Assembly: GCF_022095695.1 (NCBI RefSeq)
Contig: NZ_JAIFZM010000006.1
Location: 1-64,000, forward strand
Source: Oceanobacillus jordanicus
GTDB taxonomy: Bacteria; Bacillota; Bacilli; Bacillales; Amphibacillaceae
DNA length: 64,000 bases
Reading direction: 5' to 3'
Both the position numbers and the translations under genes were made by a program. Every line of letters begins with the position of its first letter. The stretch's first letter is position 1. This document shows positions 8,916-17,593 of this stretch, in pieces. The notes under the pieces were generated by a model. It saw only the letters and a program-made list of their open reading frames with translations, was not told where the DNA came from and ran no database searches.

Positions 8916-9660
8916 TCAAACACGTTCCTTCTTCTAAGTGTCCGGATTTAGTTACCTTGGTCTCTAAATATTTTTTGTTGTATTCCGATACATCTCCCCA
9001 AAGAGGTGTTCTACCTGAAAGCGGAAGACCAGCCTTTTCTAATGCTTCCATTTTTTTCGGATTGTTTGTAATGAGCGTAACTGCTTTGCTTCGTAGTTGT
9101 TTTAATACGTGGATGGCATCATCATAATCCCTTGTGTCATTTTCAAATCCGAGCTGTTCATTTGCTTCCACGGTATCATAGCCACTTTCCTGAAGAAGAT
9201 ATGCCATGGCTTTGCTGAACAATCCTATACCCCGGCCTTCGTGATTGGCCAAGTAAAAGAGCGCTCCTGCTCCGTTTTCTTTGATACGCCTCATAGATTC
9301 TTTTAATTGAAATCCACAATCACAGCGCTTGCTACCAAAGATATCTCCTGTGTGGCAGATAGAGTGCATCCGGATAAGTGCTTCATCTGCATTGGCAAAG
9401 TCTCCATAAACCAACACACTTGATTGCTGGTATTCGGCTAGATTAGAGGATGCAAGCTTTTCAATGATATGCTCATAGTCTTCTGTTACTTCTTCTTGGC
9501 TCAGCCAGCAATACCATTGAAATACTGTCGTTTCGCCATATAAATTAACGGGCAGCTGAATGGGCCCTACTAAGTAGATTGCCTTATCCTTTTGTTTGAT
9601 AAGCTGTATTTTGTCTTTCAGTATTGAATAAGCATGATGATCATGTTTCATTTCTTCCAT
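8908..9660 (-). CDS. ribA: GTP cyclohydrolase II, monofunctional
   Basis: Opens GTP to the diaminopyrimidine precursor of flavins. The zinc-binding HSICHTGDIFGSKRCDC, NHEGRGIGL and ANEQLGF motifs are present, as is TNNPKK near the C-terminus. The product is 250 aa from ATG 9660, which has GGGAG 8 nt upstream; a TTG at 9684 lies upstream of that site. Unlike B. subtilis RibA it has no DHBP synthase domain, but it does have a longer N-terminus than E. coli RibA. First gene of a ribA-ribD(-HAD) minus-strand unit. Confidence 0.93.
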   Translation of the reverse strand: MEEMKHDHHAYSILKDKIQLIKQKDKAIYLVGPIQLPVNLYGETTVFQWYCWLSQEEVTEDYEHIIEKLASSNLAEYQQSSVLVYGDFANADEALIRMHSICHTGDIFGSKRCDCGFQLKESMRRIKENGAGALFYLANHEGRGIGLFSKAMAYLLQESGYDTVEANEQLGFENDTRDYDDAIHVLKQLRSKAVTLITNNPKKMEALEKAGLPLSGRTPLWGDVSEYNKKYLETKVTKSGHLEEGTCLND

Positions 9661-9686
9661 TGTTAAATCTCCCTTCACTTTCAATA

Positions 9687-9715
9687 AGTATAATGAAATT
9701 AAGCGGTTGTATCAA
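9687..9715 (-). promoter_or_regulatory. Promoter for ribA-ribD
   Basis: On the minus strand, TTGATA (9715-9710), 17 nt, TATACT (9692-9687): a near-consensus sigma-A promoter about 30 nt upstream of the ribA start. No room is left for an FMN riboswitch between it and the start codon. Confidence 0.75.
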
Positions 9716-9866
9716 TTTTCTGTTCTCGTGTATTTGTTATTGTATGTGAAAGGAAGGGCGCCCGTATACGCGAGGGTATCAATCAAATACCCAAACAAAG
9801 GATGGCGGGAAAAGATTATTTACGTAAAAGATAAATCCGAAAGAATGGTGTTTGAAAAACAGCTTC

Positions 9867-9970
9867 AGAAATATACTTCGCTTTCCATGGGCGGCTGGTG
9901 AGCCTCCGGATGCTCCGCATTCCGGGGTCTCACCTAGGCCTTCCTCCCATGGGAGTCTCCGTATATTTCT
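9867..9970. repeat. Palindromic intergenic repeat (family C)
   Basis: A 104-bp imperfect palindrome. The ends AGAAATATAC and GTATATTTCT are complementary, as are CCATGGG/CCCATGG, GGTGAG/CTCACC and, at the centre, CCGGATGC/GCATTCCGG. It forms one long hairpin, resembles repeats I recall from other Bacillaceae genomes, and lies between ribA and tetR. The rest of 9716-10014 contains only a weak frame (9707-9901) that runs into this repeat. Confidence 0.75.
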
Positions 9971-10014
9971 TACGCTTATTCTAGTATCATCCGTCTTTTG
10001 ACTAAAACTTTTTG

Positions 10015-10617
10015 TTATGTTCTAGTCTCTTTGTTCCCAACTATGCCGTAAAACAATATGTGCATGATATCTTCTGTCAGAGGTAAGATTTTTGTATAGA
10101 CATCTTTTTTTTGCATGTATTCGTTCATCATTTGGATATAGAAGAAAATGGCTTCATTAGAGATAGCAGGGTCAACATAACCTTGAGCTTTCCCTTCATT
10201 AAATAAATTCATCATCTTCGGAATAGCTTCTTTGTTCATCAGTTTTGCCATATAGCCATCCCCTGTTGTATATGCTTTCATGAAATGCTGATAAAAATTT
10301 TCATGGATGTTATTGGCTGACCTTTTTTTATTAAAGATTAATCGTTTAATCTTTTCTGGGAAGGGGAGGTCACTTGTCAGAATAATATCTGCCTCCTGCC
10401 ACGCCTTGTCCACATAGTAGCGGATGACCTCTTCAACTAATCTATCTTTGTTTTTAAAATAGTTATATATTGTCACCTGAGAGACACTAGCTTTTGTGGC
10501 AATTTCGTTCATGCTTACCTTTTGCACGCCAAACTCTAAAAATAAGCTTAGGGCAGCCTCCAGGATGCTTTGCCTTTTGCGTTCGCGGCGTCGTTCAAAT
10601 CCGTCCATTTGTTTCAC
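10015..10617 (-). CDS. TetR/AcrR family transcriptional regulator
   Basis: A 200 aa protein with an N-terminal helix-turn-helix (about residues 15-60; MNEIATKASVSQVTIYNYFKNKDRLV) and a helical ligand domain. It is divergent from a two-gene ABC exporter starting 146 nt away, the usual arrangement in which a TetR protein represses a drug exporter until a ligand binds. The likely operator is in the AT-rich intergenic region, but I could not single it out. Ligand unknown. Confidence 0.9.
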   Translation of the reverse strand: MKQMDGFERRRERKRQSILEAALSLFLEFGVQKVSMNEIATKASVSQVTIYNYFKNKDRLVEEVIRYYVDKAWQEADIILTSDLPFPEKIKRLIFNKKRSANNIHENFYQHFMKAYTTGDGYMAKLMNKEAIPKMMNLFNEGKAQGYVDPAISNEAIFFYIQMMNEYMQKKDVYTKILPLTEDIMHILFYGIVGNKETRT

Positions 10618-10676
10618 CTCTTTCTAAAGTGTATAAAAAAATATGTAATAAAACAATAAATATATTTCATGAGTTA

Positions 10677-10705
10677 TTGCAAAGCGGATGTTCTTTATAT
10701 ATTAT
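10677..10705 (+). promoter_or_regulatory. Promoter of the TetR-linked ABC exporter
   Basis: TTGCAA (10677-10682), 17 nt, TATTAT (10700-10705), upstream of the exporter ATPase gene and inside the divergent intergenic region. Confidence 0.55.
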
Positions 10706-10763
10706 GAACTATATAAGTAACAATATTTCATAATTTAGTGAGGGAAAGGGAGGCCAAGGGACC

Positions 10764-11678
10764 ATGACCATTCTCAAAGCGAATAATGTAACGAAGTATT
10801 TTGGAAAGTTTACAGCGCTGGATGGCATTGATATGCAAGTGAATGAAGGGGAAGTTTTTGGATTTATTGGACCGAATGGGGCAGGGAAGTCTACCACCAT
10901 CCGAATCCTGCTAGGTATCTTGAAGGCATCAGAAGGGTCTGTAAAGATTTTCGGCAAGGATGCTTGGAAGGATGCAGTGGCCATCCATGAACGTATAGCA
11001 TATGTTCCTGGTGATGTGAATCTATGGGCAAATTTAACAGGTGGAGAAGTCATTGACCTTTTTACAAAGCTTCGGGGGAAAGTTGATAAAGGGAGAAGGG
11101 AAAAACTGATAGAGCGTTTTGAACTAGATCCGACGAAAAAGTGTAGAACGTATTCGAAAGGAAACAGACAAAAGGTGGCACTTGTAGCGGCTTTTGCTTC
11201 TAAGGCAGACCTGTATATTCTGGATGAACCAACCTCTGGACTTGATCCATTAATGGAACGTGTTTTTCAGGAGTGCGTCCTAGAAGCGAAAGATGCAGGA
11301 AAGAGTGTTTTATTATCAAGCCATATCCTCTCTGAAGTTGAAAGGTTATGCGACCGTGTTGGGATCATTCGTCAGGGCAAAATAATAGAGACTGGCTCGA
11401 TGGCCGAATTGCGTCACTTAACAAGAACAAACCTTATCGTCCAGACAAAGCAGCCGATGAGCGGATTAGGACAGATGGCGGGAGTGCATGATGTAGAAGA
11501 GAAGGAGGGAGTTCTTTCATTTCAAGTCGATTCAGAAAAACTCGATGAAATGATAAGGTATATCAGCTCGTTTGGCATTTTGAAGTTGGAGAGTGCCCCC
11601 CCTAACCTAGAAGACTTGTTCATGAGACATTATGAAGGAAGCCGGGTAGATACTGAGGGAGGCAATCATAATGCGTAG
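10764..11678 (+). CDS. ABC exporter ATP-binding protein (antibiotic-exporter type)
   Basis: A 304 aa ATPase with Walker A GPNGAGKST near residue 36, an unusual signature YSKGNRQK and Walker B LYILDEPTSGLD, followed by a C-terminal extension of about 85 residues typical of ABC-2 drug exporters. GGGAGG lies upstream of the ATG. It overlaps the permease gene by 8 nt. With the divergent TetR gene this forms a ligand-inducible efflux module; the substrate is unknown. Confidence 0.9.
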   Translation: MTILKANNVTKYFGKFTALDGIDMQVNEGEVFGFIGPNGAGKSTTIRILLGILKASEGSVKIFGKDAWKDAVAIHERIAYVPGDVNLWANLTGGEVIDLFTKLRGKVDKGRREKLIERFELDPTKKCRTYSKGNRQKVALVAAFASKADLYILDEPTSGLDPLMERVFQECVLEAKDAGKSVLLSSHILSEVERLCDRVGIIRQGKIIETGSMAELRHLTRTNLIVQTKQPMSGLGQMAGVHDVEEKEGVLSFQVDSEKLDEMIRYISSFGILKLESAPPNLEDLFMRHYEGSRVDTEGGNHNA

Positions 11679-13272
11679 TACAAGGAAAGGGACGGCTATA
11701 CTTCTTCGCTTTTTGGTGAAAAGAGATCGGGTGCGAATCCCGGTGTTTGTTCTCGCGCTCGTTCTGATAACTTGTATGACTGCGATGGCATTATCAAACT
11801 TGTATTCTACTAGTGAAAGTAGACAAATCATGGCTGAAACCATGGTGAATCCAGCAATGACAGCAATGCTTGGAAAAGGTTATGGGTTGGATAACTACAC
11901 CATTGGGGCGATGATGGCCCACCAAATGCTTCTTTTCACCGCTATTGCGATGACGATAATGAATATTCTCCTCGTGGCAAGACACACGAGAGCAGACGAG
12001 GAGGAAGGTAGAATTGAACTTATTCGTTCGTTGCCTACCGGTCGTTTAGCAAATTTATATGCAACGCTCACCCTTGCCGGTTTTACTAATCTCTTCATTG
12101 GAATTCTTACTGGCCTAGGGCTTTTTTCACTCGGTATAGAGAGTATTAACTTGGAAGGATCACTACTATACGGAACAGCAATAGGCGTGACAGGTTTTTT
12201 CTTTGCTACTATTACTGCTATTTTTGCACAGCTTTCCGAGAACGCAAGAGGCACAATTGGATTTTCCTTTACGGTATTAGGCGTTTCCTATTTATTACGA
12301 GCGATAGGGGATATCGGCAATGAGGCTATGTCTATGGCTTCTCCATTGGGTTGGATTTTGAGTTCAGAGGTTTTGGTTACGAATAAATGGTGGCCAATTA
12401 TTATCACATTCATTGTTTCGCTGTTGATAATGATCACTGCTTGCGTCTTGTACAGTAGACGAGATCTTGGGGCAGGTCTGCTTCCAACAAGGCCAGGTAA
12501 AAGAACAGCCTCAGCTTCCTTATTAAGCCCATTTGGTTTAAGTTTACGCCTGCAACGAACTGGGCTTATCTCCTGGGCAATAGGAATGTTTCTGTTAGGA
12601 GCTTCGTATGGGTCTGTACTGGGAGACTTGGATTCCTTTTTTGTTGAAAACGATATGTTCCAGCAATTGCTTAATCCAGAAAACGGGCATTCCTTAACAG
12701 AGCAGTTTTTAACCATGATCATGTCCATTCTAGCGATGATTAGTTCGATTCCGGCACTGATGTCTGTTAACAAACTCATTGCGGAAGAGAAAAAAGGGCG
12801 TATAGACCATCTGTTAAGTAAGAAGGTTTCCCGTAATAGATTACTTGGTAGCGCCTTTCTTCTATCTATTATTACTAGTTTGATCATGGTTTCGCTAACA
12901 GCAATTGGGCTATGGACTGCAGGAAATATGTCGATGGAAAATGGCCTGGATTTATGGAATGTTTATAGTGCGGCGCTTGTTTATCTGCCAGCTGTATGGC
13001 TTGTGATAGGGTTGGTTATATTGGTGATAGGCATTTTTCCACGAGCAAGCATTGTTGGTTGGATTTATCTCATGTATTCTTTTATCGTCGTTTATCTAGG
13101 AAATCTATTAGAATTTCCCAAGTGGCTTAGCGGAATATCACCGTATGGCCATATACCTGAACTGTTAATCGAAGAAATGCGTTATCTGCCAGTTTCCATT
13201 CTATTTTTACTTGTAATACTTTTTGTCATTACAGGGTTTATAGGGTATAACAAACGTGATATTCAGGCGTAA
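11671..13272 (+). CDS. ABC-2 type permease, polyketide-antibiotic exporter family
   Basis: A 533 aa integral membrane protein with about twelve hydrophobic segments in two similar halves, matching the family annotated as putative exporters of polyketide antibiotics (COG3559 type). It has its own site (GAGGGAGG) and begins inside the preceding ATPase gene, so the two form one transporter. Function as a toxic-compound exporter is inferred from the family and the TetR neighbour. Confidence 0.85.
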   Translation: MRSTRKGTAILLRFLVKRDRVRIPVFVLALVLITCMTAMALSNLYSTSESRQIMAETMVNPAMTAMLGKGYGLDNYTIGAMMAHQMLLFTAIAMTIMNILLVARHTRADEEEGRIELIRSLPTGRLANLYATLTLAGFTNLFIGILTGLGLFSLGIESINLEGSLLYGTAIGVTGFFFATITAIFAQLSENARGTIGFSFTVLGVSYLLRAIGDIGNEAMSMASPLGWILSSEVLVTNKWWPIIITFIVSLLIMITACVLYSRRDLGAGLLPTRPGKRTASASLLSPFGLSLRLQRTGLISWAIGMFLLGASYGSVLGDLDSFFVENDMFQQLLNPENGHSLTEQFLTMIMSILAMISSIPALMSVNKLIAEEKKGRIDHLLSKKVSRNRLLGSAFLLSIITSLIMVSLTAIGLWTAGNMSMENGLDLWNVYSAALVYLPAVWLVIGLVILVIGIFPRASIVGWIYLMYSFIVVYLGNLLEFPKWLSGISPYGHIPELLIEEMRYLPVSILFLLVILFVITGFIGYNKRDIQA

Positions 13273-13365
13273 GAGGAATTAGGGAGAATTCGTGTGATAC
13301 TAGCTATTGGCCGTATGCCTGATCTATAATTGAAGCAGTAAGACTAGATGGGCAGGGTGAGGTAT

Positions 13366-15099
13366 ATGGACGGTGAAAAAAGTAATATAAAAGACTTTTA
13401 TTCTTTAATGCGATCAACGAACATGCCAAAGATGGCGTTAACGTTTGGCTTAATTGGTAGTGTTCTAACAACGCTAGTAGGGCTATCCATCCCTATTTTG
13501 ACAAGAGAGCTGGTTGATGGTTTTTCACTAGCTTCGTTAAGCTGGTTCCTTGTTGTAACAATTGGGGTGGTTTTCATCCTGCAAGCGGTAATAGACGGGG
13601 TGTCTACGTATTTGTTGGCAATGGTTGGGCAGCGCATCGTAGCCAGTTTGCGGGAAAGAATGTGGCGCAAGCTAATCCGGATGCCTGTTAGCTATTTTGA
13701 TAAGACCAAAAGTGGTGAAACAGTCAGTCGAGTGGTAAATGATACAGGTATTGTGAAAGAGTTAATTTCAACGCACTTTCCTCAATTCATTACAGGTATC
13801 ATTTCTATTATTGGTGCGGTTATCATTCTGCTGATCATGGATTGGAAAATGACTTTGATTATGCTTATATCCGTTCCCGTGACGATAGGCATTATGATTC
13901 CGCTTGGCAGAAAGATGGCCAAAATATCGCGAGCATTACAGGATGAAACAGCTACATTCACAGGCGATATTCAGCAGACCCTTAGTGAAGTTCGATTAAT
14001 GAAATCCTCTACAGCAGAAGGGTTTGAGGAGAAAAAAGGGTATGCTGGGATTAGTAAACTGTTTGCCTTCGGACTAAAGGAGTCCAAAATCTTTGCTCTA
14101 ATTGGACCATTAATGTATCTCATCATTATGGTTGTAGTAGTAGTTATTATTGGATATGGTGGGATTCGTGTGGCAGATGGAACGATGTCAACCGGTTCCT
14201 TGGTCGCGTTTCTTCTTTATCTATTTCAAATTGTGATGCCGATCACCTCGTTTGCTATGTTTTTTACTCAGTTACAAAAAGCAAAGGGAGCCACAGAGCG
14301 TATACAACATATTTTGGAGCTTTCTGAAGAAAAAGGTCAGGAAGGGGAACAAGCACAAGTCGCAAATCAGCCGCTATCGGTTGAAAATGTCTCCTTCTCC
14401 TATAATGAGGAAGAACCAGTTTTAGAATCTATCAGCTTTATTGCACAGCCAGGTGAAATGATTGCCTTTGCTGGTCCGAGTGGTGGCGGTAAAACGACAT
14501 TGTTTGGGTTACTGGAACGGTTTTATGAACCTAGTGAGGGTGAAATTAAAATTGGGGAAACACCAATTCAGCATTTATCCTTACATACATGGCGTAGTCA
14601 AATAGGTTATGTCTCGCAAGAAAGTGCTATGATGGCAGGTACAATTCGAGAAAATTTGACGTACGGGCTGGAAAACCCACAGGGCGTTCCAGACGAGAAA
14701 TTATGGAAAGTTGCAAAAATGTCCTATGCAGACCAGTTTATTAAGGGTTTTTCTGAAGGACTTGATACAAAGGTTGGCGAGCGTGGTATAAAGCTCTCAG
14801 GCGGGCAGAAGCAACGGATTAATATTGCACGAGCCTTCTTACGTGATCCGAAAATCCTGATGATGGATGAGGCGACAGCTAGTCTTGACAGTCAATCTGA
14901 AAGCATTGTGCAACAGGCATTAAGTCGTTTAATGGAAGGGCGAACGACATTTGTGATAGCACATCGCTTATCTACTATTGTAGACGCAGATAAGATTATC
15001 TTTATCGAGGATGGCAACATGACTGGAAGTGGAACACATCAAGAATTAATCTCCACTCATAAATTGTACCGGGAATTTGCAGAGCAACAATTATCATAA
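13366..15099 (+). CDS. bmrA: BmrA-like multidrug ABC exporter (half transporter)
   Basis: A 577-583 aa type IV ABC exporter acting as a homodimer to expel hydrophobic drugs. Six membrane helices (about residues 25-310; IPILTRELVDGFS near the first helix is BmrA-like) precede an ATPase domain with GPSGGGKTT, LSGGQKQR and ILMMDEATASLD. Catalytic Glu is present. The start is uncertain: ATG 13348 lacks a site, and ATG 13366 has GAGG close upstream. It stands alone, ended by a strong hairpin, behind the TetR-ABC pair. Confidence 0.88.
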   Translation: MDGEKSNIKDFYSLMRSTNMPKMALTFGLIGSVLTTLVGLSIPILTRELVDGFSLASLSWFLVVTIGVVFILQAVIDGVSTYLLAMVGQRIVASLRERMWRKLIRMPVSYFDKTKSGETVSRVVNDTGIVKELISTHFPQFITGIISIIGAVIILLIMDWKMTLIMLISVPVTIGIMIPLGRKMAKISRALQDETATFTGDIQQTLSEVRLMKSSTAEGFEEKKGYAGISKLFAFGLKESKIFALIGPLMYLIIMVVVVVIIGYGGIRVADGTMSTGSLVAFLLYLFQIVMPITSFAMFFTQLQKAKGATERIQHILELSEEKGQEGEQAQVANQPLSVENVSFSYNEEEPVLESISFIAQPGEMIAFAGPSGGGKTTLFGLLERFYEPSEGEIKIGETPIQHLSLHTWRSQIGYVSQESAMMAGTIRENLTYGLENPQGVPDEKLWKVAKMSYADQFIKGFSEGLDTKVGERGIKLSGGQKQRINIARAFLRDPKILMMDEATASLDSQSESIVQQALSRLMEGRTTFVIAHRLSTIVDADKIIFIEDGNMTGSGTHQELISTHKLYREFAEQQLS

Positions 15100-15105
15100 A
15101 TTAGG

Positions 15106-15137
15106 AAAACGCCCATTTGTTATTAAATGGGCGTTTT
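15106..15137 (+). terminator. Intrinsic terminator after bmrA
   Basis: A 13-bp perfect stem, AAAACGCCCATTT with AAATGGGCGTTTT, and a 6-nt loop. The T-run is within the right arm. Confidence 0.9.
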
Positions 15138-15211
15138 AAATTATCTTATAACCTACCTCCACTGCTTTAGTTATAAACTTAGTAGATGGAGCAAATGATA
15201 GGTTTAACCTA

Positions 15212-15240
15212 TTTAAAATTTTCTAAAAATATAATATAAT
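15212..15240 (+). promoter_or_regulatory. Probable promoter of the BASS symporter gene
   Basis: TTTAAA (15212-15217), 17 nt, TATAAT (15235-15240); a second TATAAT starts at 15230. Confidence 0.5.
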
Positions 15241-15271
15241 CTCTAATTATGCATCTAAGAGGGGGATTAGC

Positions 15272-16213
15272 TTGAAAGTTTTAGAAAGAATTAGCAGTTT
15301 TGTCGGAAATACATTTGCTATTTGGGTGGTATTATTTGCGGTTTTATCCTTTTTACTACCTTCAGGATTTACTTGGCTGGCGGCCTATATCACACCTTTA
15401 CTCGGTATCATAATGTTTGGTATGGGGCTTACACTGTCAGCTAAAGATTTCAAAGAAGCATTTAAACGCCCGAAAGATGTTGCGATTGGTGTAGCTGGCC
15501 AATTTTTAATCATGCCATTACTTGCCTTCGCACTTGTGACGATTCTGCCTGTTTCCAAAGAGATAGCAGTAGGTGTTATCTTAGTTGGATGCTGTCCTGG
15601 TGGTACTTCTTCTAACGTTATGACATTTTTATCTAAAGGGGATACAGCATTGTCTGTTTCAATTACTGCTGTATCTACTGTTCTGGCACCTATTTTAACA
15701 CCTGCTCTAATTTATCTTTTGGCTAGTCAATGGTTAGAAGTATCTGCAGGGGCTTTATTTGTTTCCATTGTACAAATTGTTTTGGTACCCATTTTACTAG
15801 GCTTACTCGTTAAAGCATTGTTAAAAGATAAAGTCGAAGCAGGGGTAAAGGCCATCCCCCTAGTATCAGTTATAGGTATTGTAGCAATTGTTACGGCAGT
15901 TGTAAGTGTGAACGTAGAACAAATTGCAAAAACTGGACTACTAATTTTTCTAATTGTTGTGCTGCATAATACATTGGGTTATGTAGTTGGCTTAGGGCTT
16001 GGAAAAGTCATGAAGATGGGTCCTAAGCAACAAAAAGCGGTGTCAATTGAAGTGGGAATGCAAAACTCAGGGCTTGGTGCAACTCTTGCTGCCGCGCATT
16101 TTAATCCATTATCTGCAGTGCCAAGTGCAATCTTTAGTGTATGGCACAATATTTCAGGGCCAATCATAGCAACGATTTATCGTAAATTACAGGAAAAAGA
16201 AGAGAATCGGTAG
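15272..16213 (+). CDS. Bile acid:sodium symporter family transporter (YocS/PanS type)
   Basis: A 313 aa membrane protein with about ten helices, of the BASS family. The family motif GCCPGGTSSNVMTFLSKGD (about residues 108-126) forms part of the sodium/substrate crossover. TTG start with GAGGGGG upstream. Bacterial members such as YocS and PanS move organic anions (for example pantothenate precursors) with sodium; the substrate here is not known. Monocistronic. Confidence 0.9.
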   Translation: MKVLERISSFVGNTFAIWVVLFAVLSFLLPSGFTWLAAYITPLLGIIMFGMGLTLSAKDFKEAFKRPKDVAIGVAGQFLIMPLLAFALVTILPVSKEIAVGVILVGCCPGGTSSNVMTFLSKGDTALSVSITAVSTVLAPILTPALIYLLASQWLEVSAGALFVSIVQIVLVPILLGLLVKALLKDKVEAGVKAIPLVSVIGIVAIVTAVVSVNVEQIAKTGLLIFLIVVLHNTLGYVVGLGLGKVMKMGPKQQKAVSIEVGMQNSGLGATLAAAHFNPLSAVPSAIFSVWHNISGPIIATIYRKLQEKEENR

Positions 16214-16220
16214 AAAGGTA

Positions 16221-16253
16221 AAGCCAGAGCTCCCATATGGGGAGCCCTGGCTT
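16221..16253 (+). terminator. Hairpin after the BASS symporter gene
   Basis: A 14-nt stem (AAGCCAG, GCTCCC and their complements, one mismatch). There is no long T-run, so termination strength is uncertain. Confidence 0.6.
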
Positions 16254-16265
16254 ACTTCATTCTTA

Positions 16266-16334
16266 ATAAAGTGAAACTGCAATCAGTGGGGGGTTCGTTC
16301 TTCCCCCACTGATTGTTAGTTGCACCAGGATAAA
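16266..16334 (-). repeat. Family B repeat, short (internally deleted) copy B1
   Basis: Read on the minus strand it starts TTTATCCTGGTGCAAC and continues directly into TAACAATCAGTGGGGG, ending in GTTTCACTTTAT. Compared with the copies at 45651 and 61782, the segment between two CAAC tetranucleotides is missing. The stem AATCAGTGGGGG/CCCCCACTGATT is intact. Confidence 0.8.
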
Positions 16335-16344
16335 AGTAGCGTAT

Positions 16345-16375
16345 AAAAAGCCGAGCGAATCTAAGTCGCTCGGCT
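16345..16375 (-). terminator. Intrinsic terminator of the oxidoreductase gene
   Basis: Minus-strand stem AGCCGAGCGA/TCGCTCGGCT with a 7-nt loop, followed by T residues. Confidence 0.85.
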
Positions 16376-16394
16376 CTAATCATGCTGAATTACT

Positions 16395-17393
16395 TTATTC
16401 TGATCCATTAAGCTTTACAATAGTACGTCCTCGTACGCGACCTTCAAGGATTTCTTGGAGTGTGCCTTCTACTTCTTCTAAGGAAACTTCATTCACAACC
16501 TCTTCGTTTAGGTTTGAAGGCTTAAGGTCATCCGCTAATCGTTCCCACACTTTTCTACGAAGTTCCATTGGGCATTGTACGGAATCGATCCCAAGCCAGT
16601 TTACACCTCTGCCGATGAAAGGTAGTACGGTTGTTTTTACCTCAATGCCACCAACTAACCCTGAAGTAGCGACAGATCCGCTATTTTTCAGGGTGCTGAG
16701 AATATATTGCAAGGTTGACCCACCGACAGGATCTACTGCTGCAGCCCAACGTTTTTCTCTTGTTGGTGTATTATCCTGATCAGTAACTTCTTCTCTAGAA
16801 ATAATCTCTTTCGCGCCAAGCGTCTCTAGATAATTTTTCTCACTAGAGGAACCTGTACTAGCGGTTACGTCATACCCTTTTTTTGCGAGCATATCAACAG
16901 CTAGGCTTCCTACACCACCTGTCGCTCCTGCTACTAACACGGGACCTTGAGATGGAGTAAGTCCATTGTCTTCCAAACGTTGCACAGAGAGGGCGGCAGT
17001 CAGGCCTGCTGTTCCAAGGATCATAGCCTCTCTAAGGGTTAGACCGTCTGGTAAGGGCACGACCCATTCCTTCGGTACTCGTGCTACCTCACTGAAGCCA
17101 CCATGATGCCCCGTACCAAGCTCGTAGCTTGTGACAATTACTTTATCCCCAGCTTTGTAGGAATCATCACTAGACTCAATGACTGTCCCCGCAAGATCAA
17201 TTCCTGGGATGTGAGGAAAAGATTTAACCATCTGATGATGCACGCCAACCATGGCGTCTTTATAGTTAACGCTGGAGTACGCAACCTTAATTAATACGTC
17301 TCCCTTAGGTAGATCTTGAAGCCCTAGTTTTTTGACAGATAATGTTGCTTCATCGTTTTCTTTTGTTAGTACTAATGCTTGAAATTCATTCAT
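16395..17393 (-). CDS. YhdH/YhfP family NADPH-dependent quinone or acryloyl-CoA reductase
   Basis: A 332 aa zinc-independent medium-chain dehydrogenase/reductase. An N-terminal GroES-like domain precedes a Rossmann domain with VAGATGGVGSLAVDMLAKKGY near residue 155. Members reduce acrylyl-CoA or quinones with NADPH; the exact substrate cannot be told. The zinc-binding Cys/His residues of alcohol dehydrogenases are absent. Monocistronic, with its own terminator. Confidence 0.88.
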   Translation of the reverse strand: MNEFQALVLTKENDEATLSVKKLGLQDLPKGDVLIKVAYSSVNYKDAMVGVHHQMVKSFPHIPGIDLAGTVIESSDDSYKAGDKVIVTSYELGTGHHGGFSEVARVPKEWVVPLPDGLTLREAMILGTAGLTAALSVQRLEDNGLTPSQGPVLVAGATGGVGSLAVDMLAKKGYDVTASTGSSSEKNYLETLGAKEIISREEVTDQDNTPTREKRWAAAVDPVGGSTLQYILSTLKNSGSVATSGLVGGIEVKTTVLPFIGRGVNWLGIDSVQCPMELRRKVWERLADDLKPSNLNEEVVNEVSLEEVEGTLQEILEGRVRGRTIVKLNGSE

Positions 17394-17491
17394 CGTAAAT
17401 CCTTCCTTTCAACTATAATTTACGAAACTATCAAAGTTTATATATTCCCTTAGAATAAAAATGTAAACATAGCAGTAAAAAAAGTCCAGTA

Positions 17492-17547
17492 ATATATTGC
17501 ATTTTGCAACTAATCCTAGTAGTATGAACTATACTGATATATTGCAT
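17492..17547 (+). promoter_or_regulatory. brnQ upstream region: direct repeat around a -10 element
   Basis: The 11-mer ATATATTGCAT occurs at 17492-17502 and again at 17537-17547, flanking TATACT (17530-17535). It is a candidate binding site for a regulator. There is no T-box-sized leader and no clear CodY box. Confidence 0.4.
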
Positions 17548-17593
17548 ATTAAAATATAAAATACAACGTAGAATAAACACAGGGGGATTATAT

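Noticed and set aside
7815-9715. FMN riboswitch for ribA-ribD
   Set aside because: The promoter lies about 30 nt from the start codon, so there is no space for the element.
9707-9901. 64-codon plus-strand frame between ribA and tetR
   Set aside because: No ribosome binding site, the TTG start overlaps the ribA promoter, and the frame ends inside the family C palindrome. At most a remnant.
17400-17593. T-box leader for brnQ
   Set aside because: The region is too short and lacks the conserved T-box sequence and a terminator hairpin.
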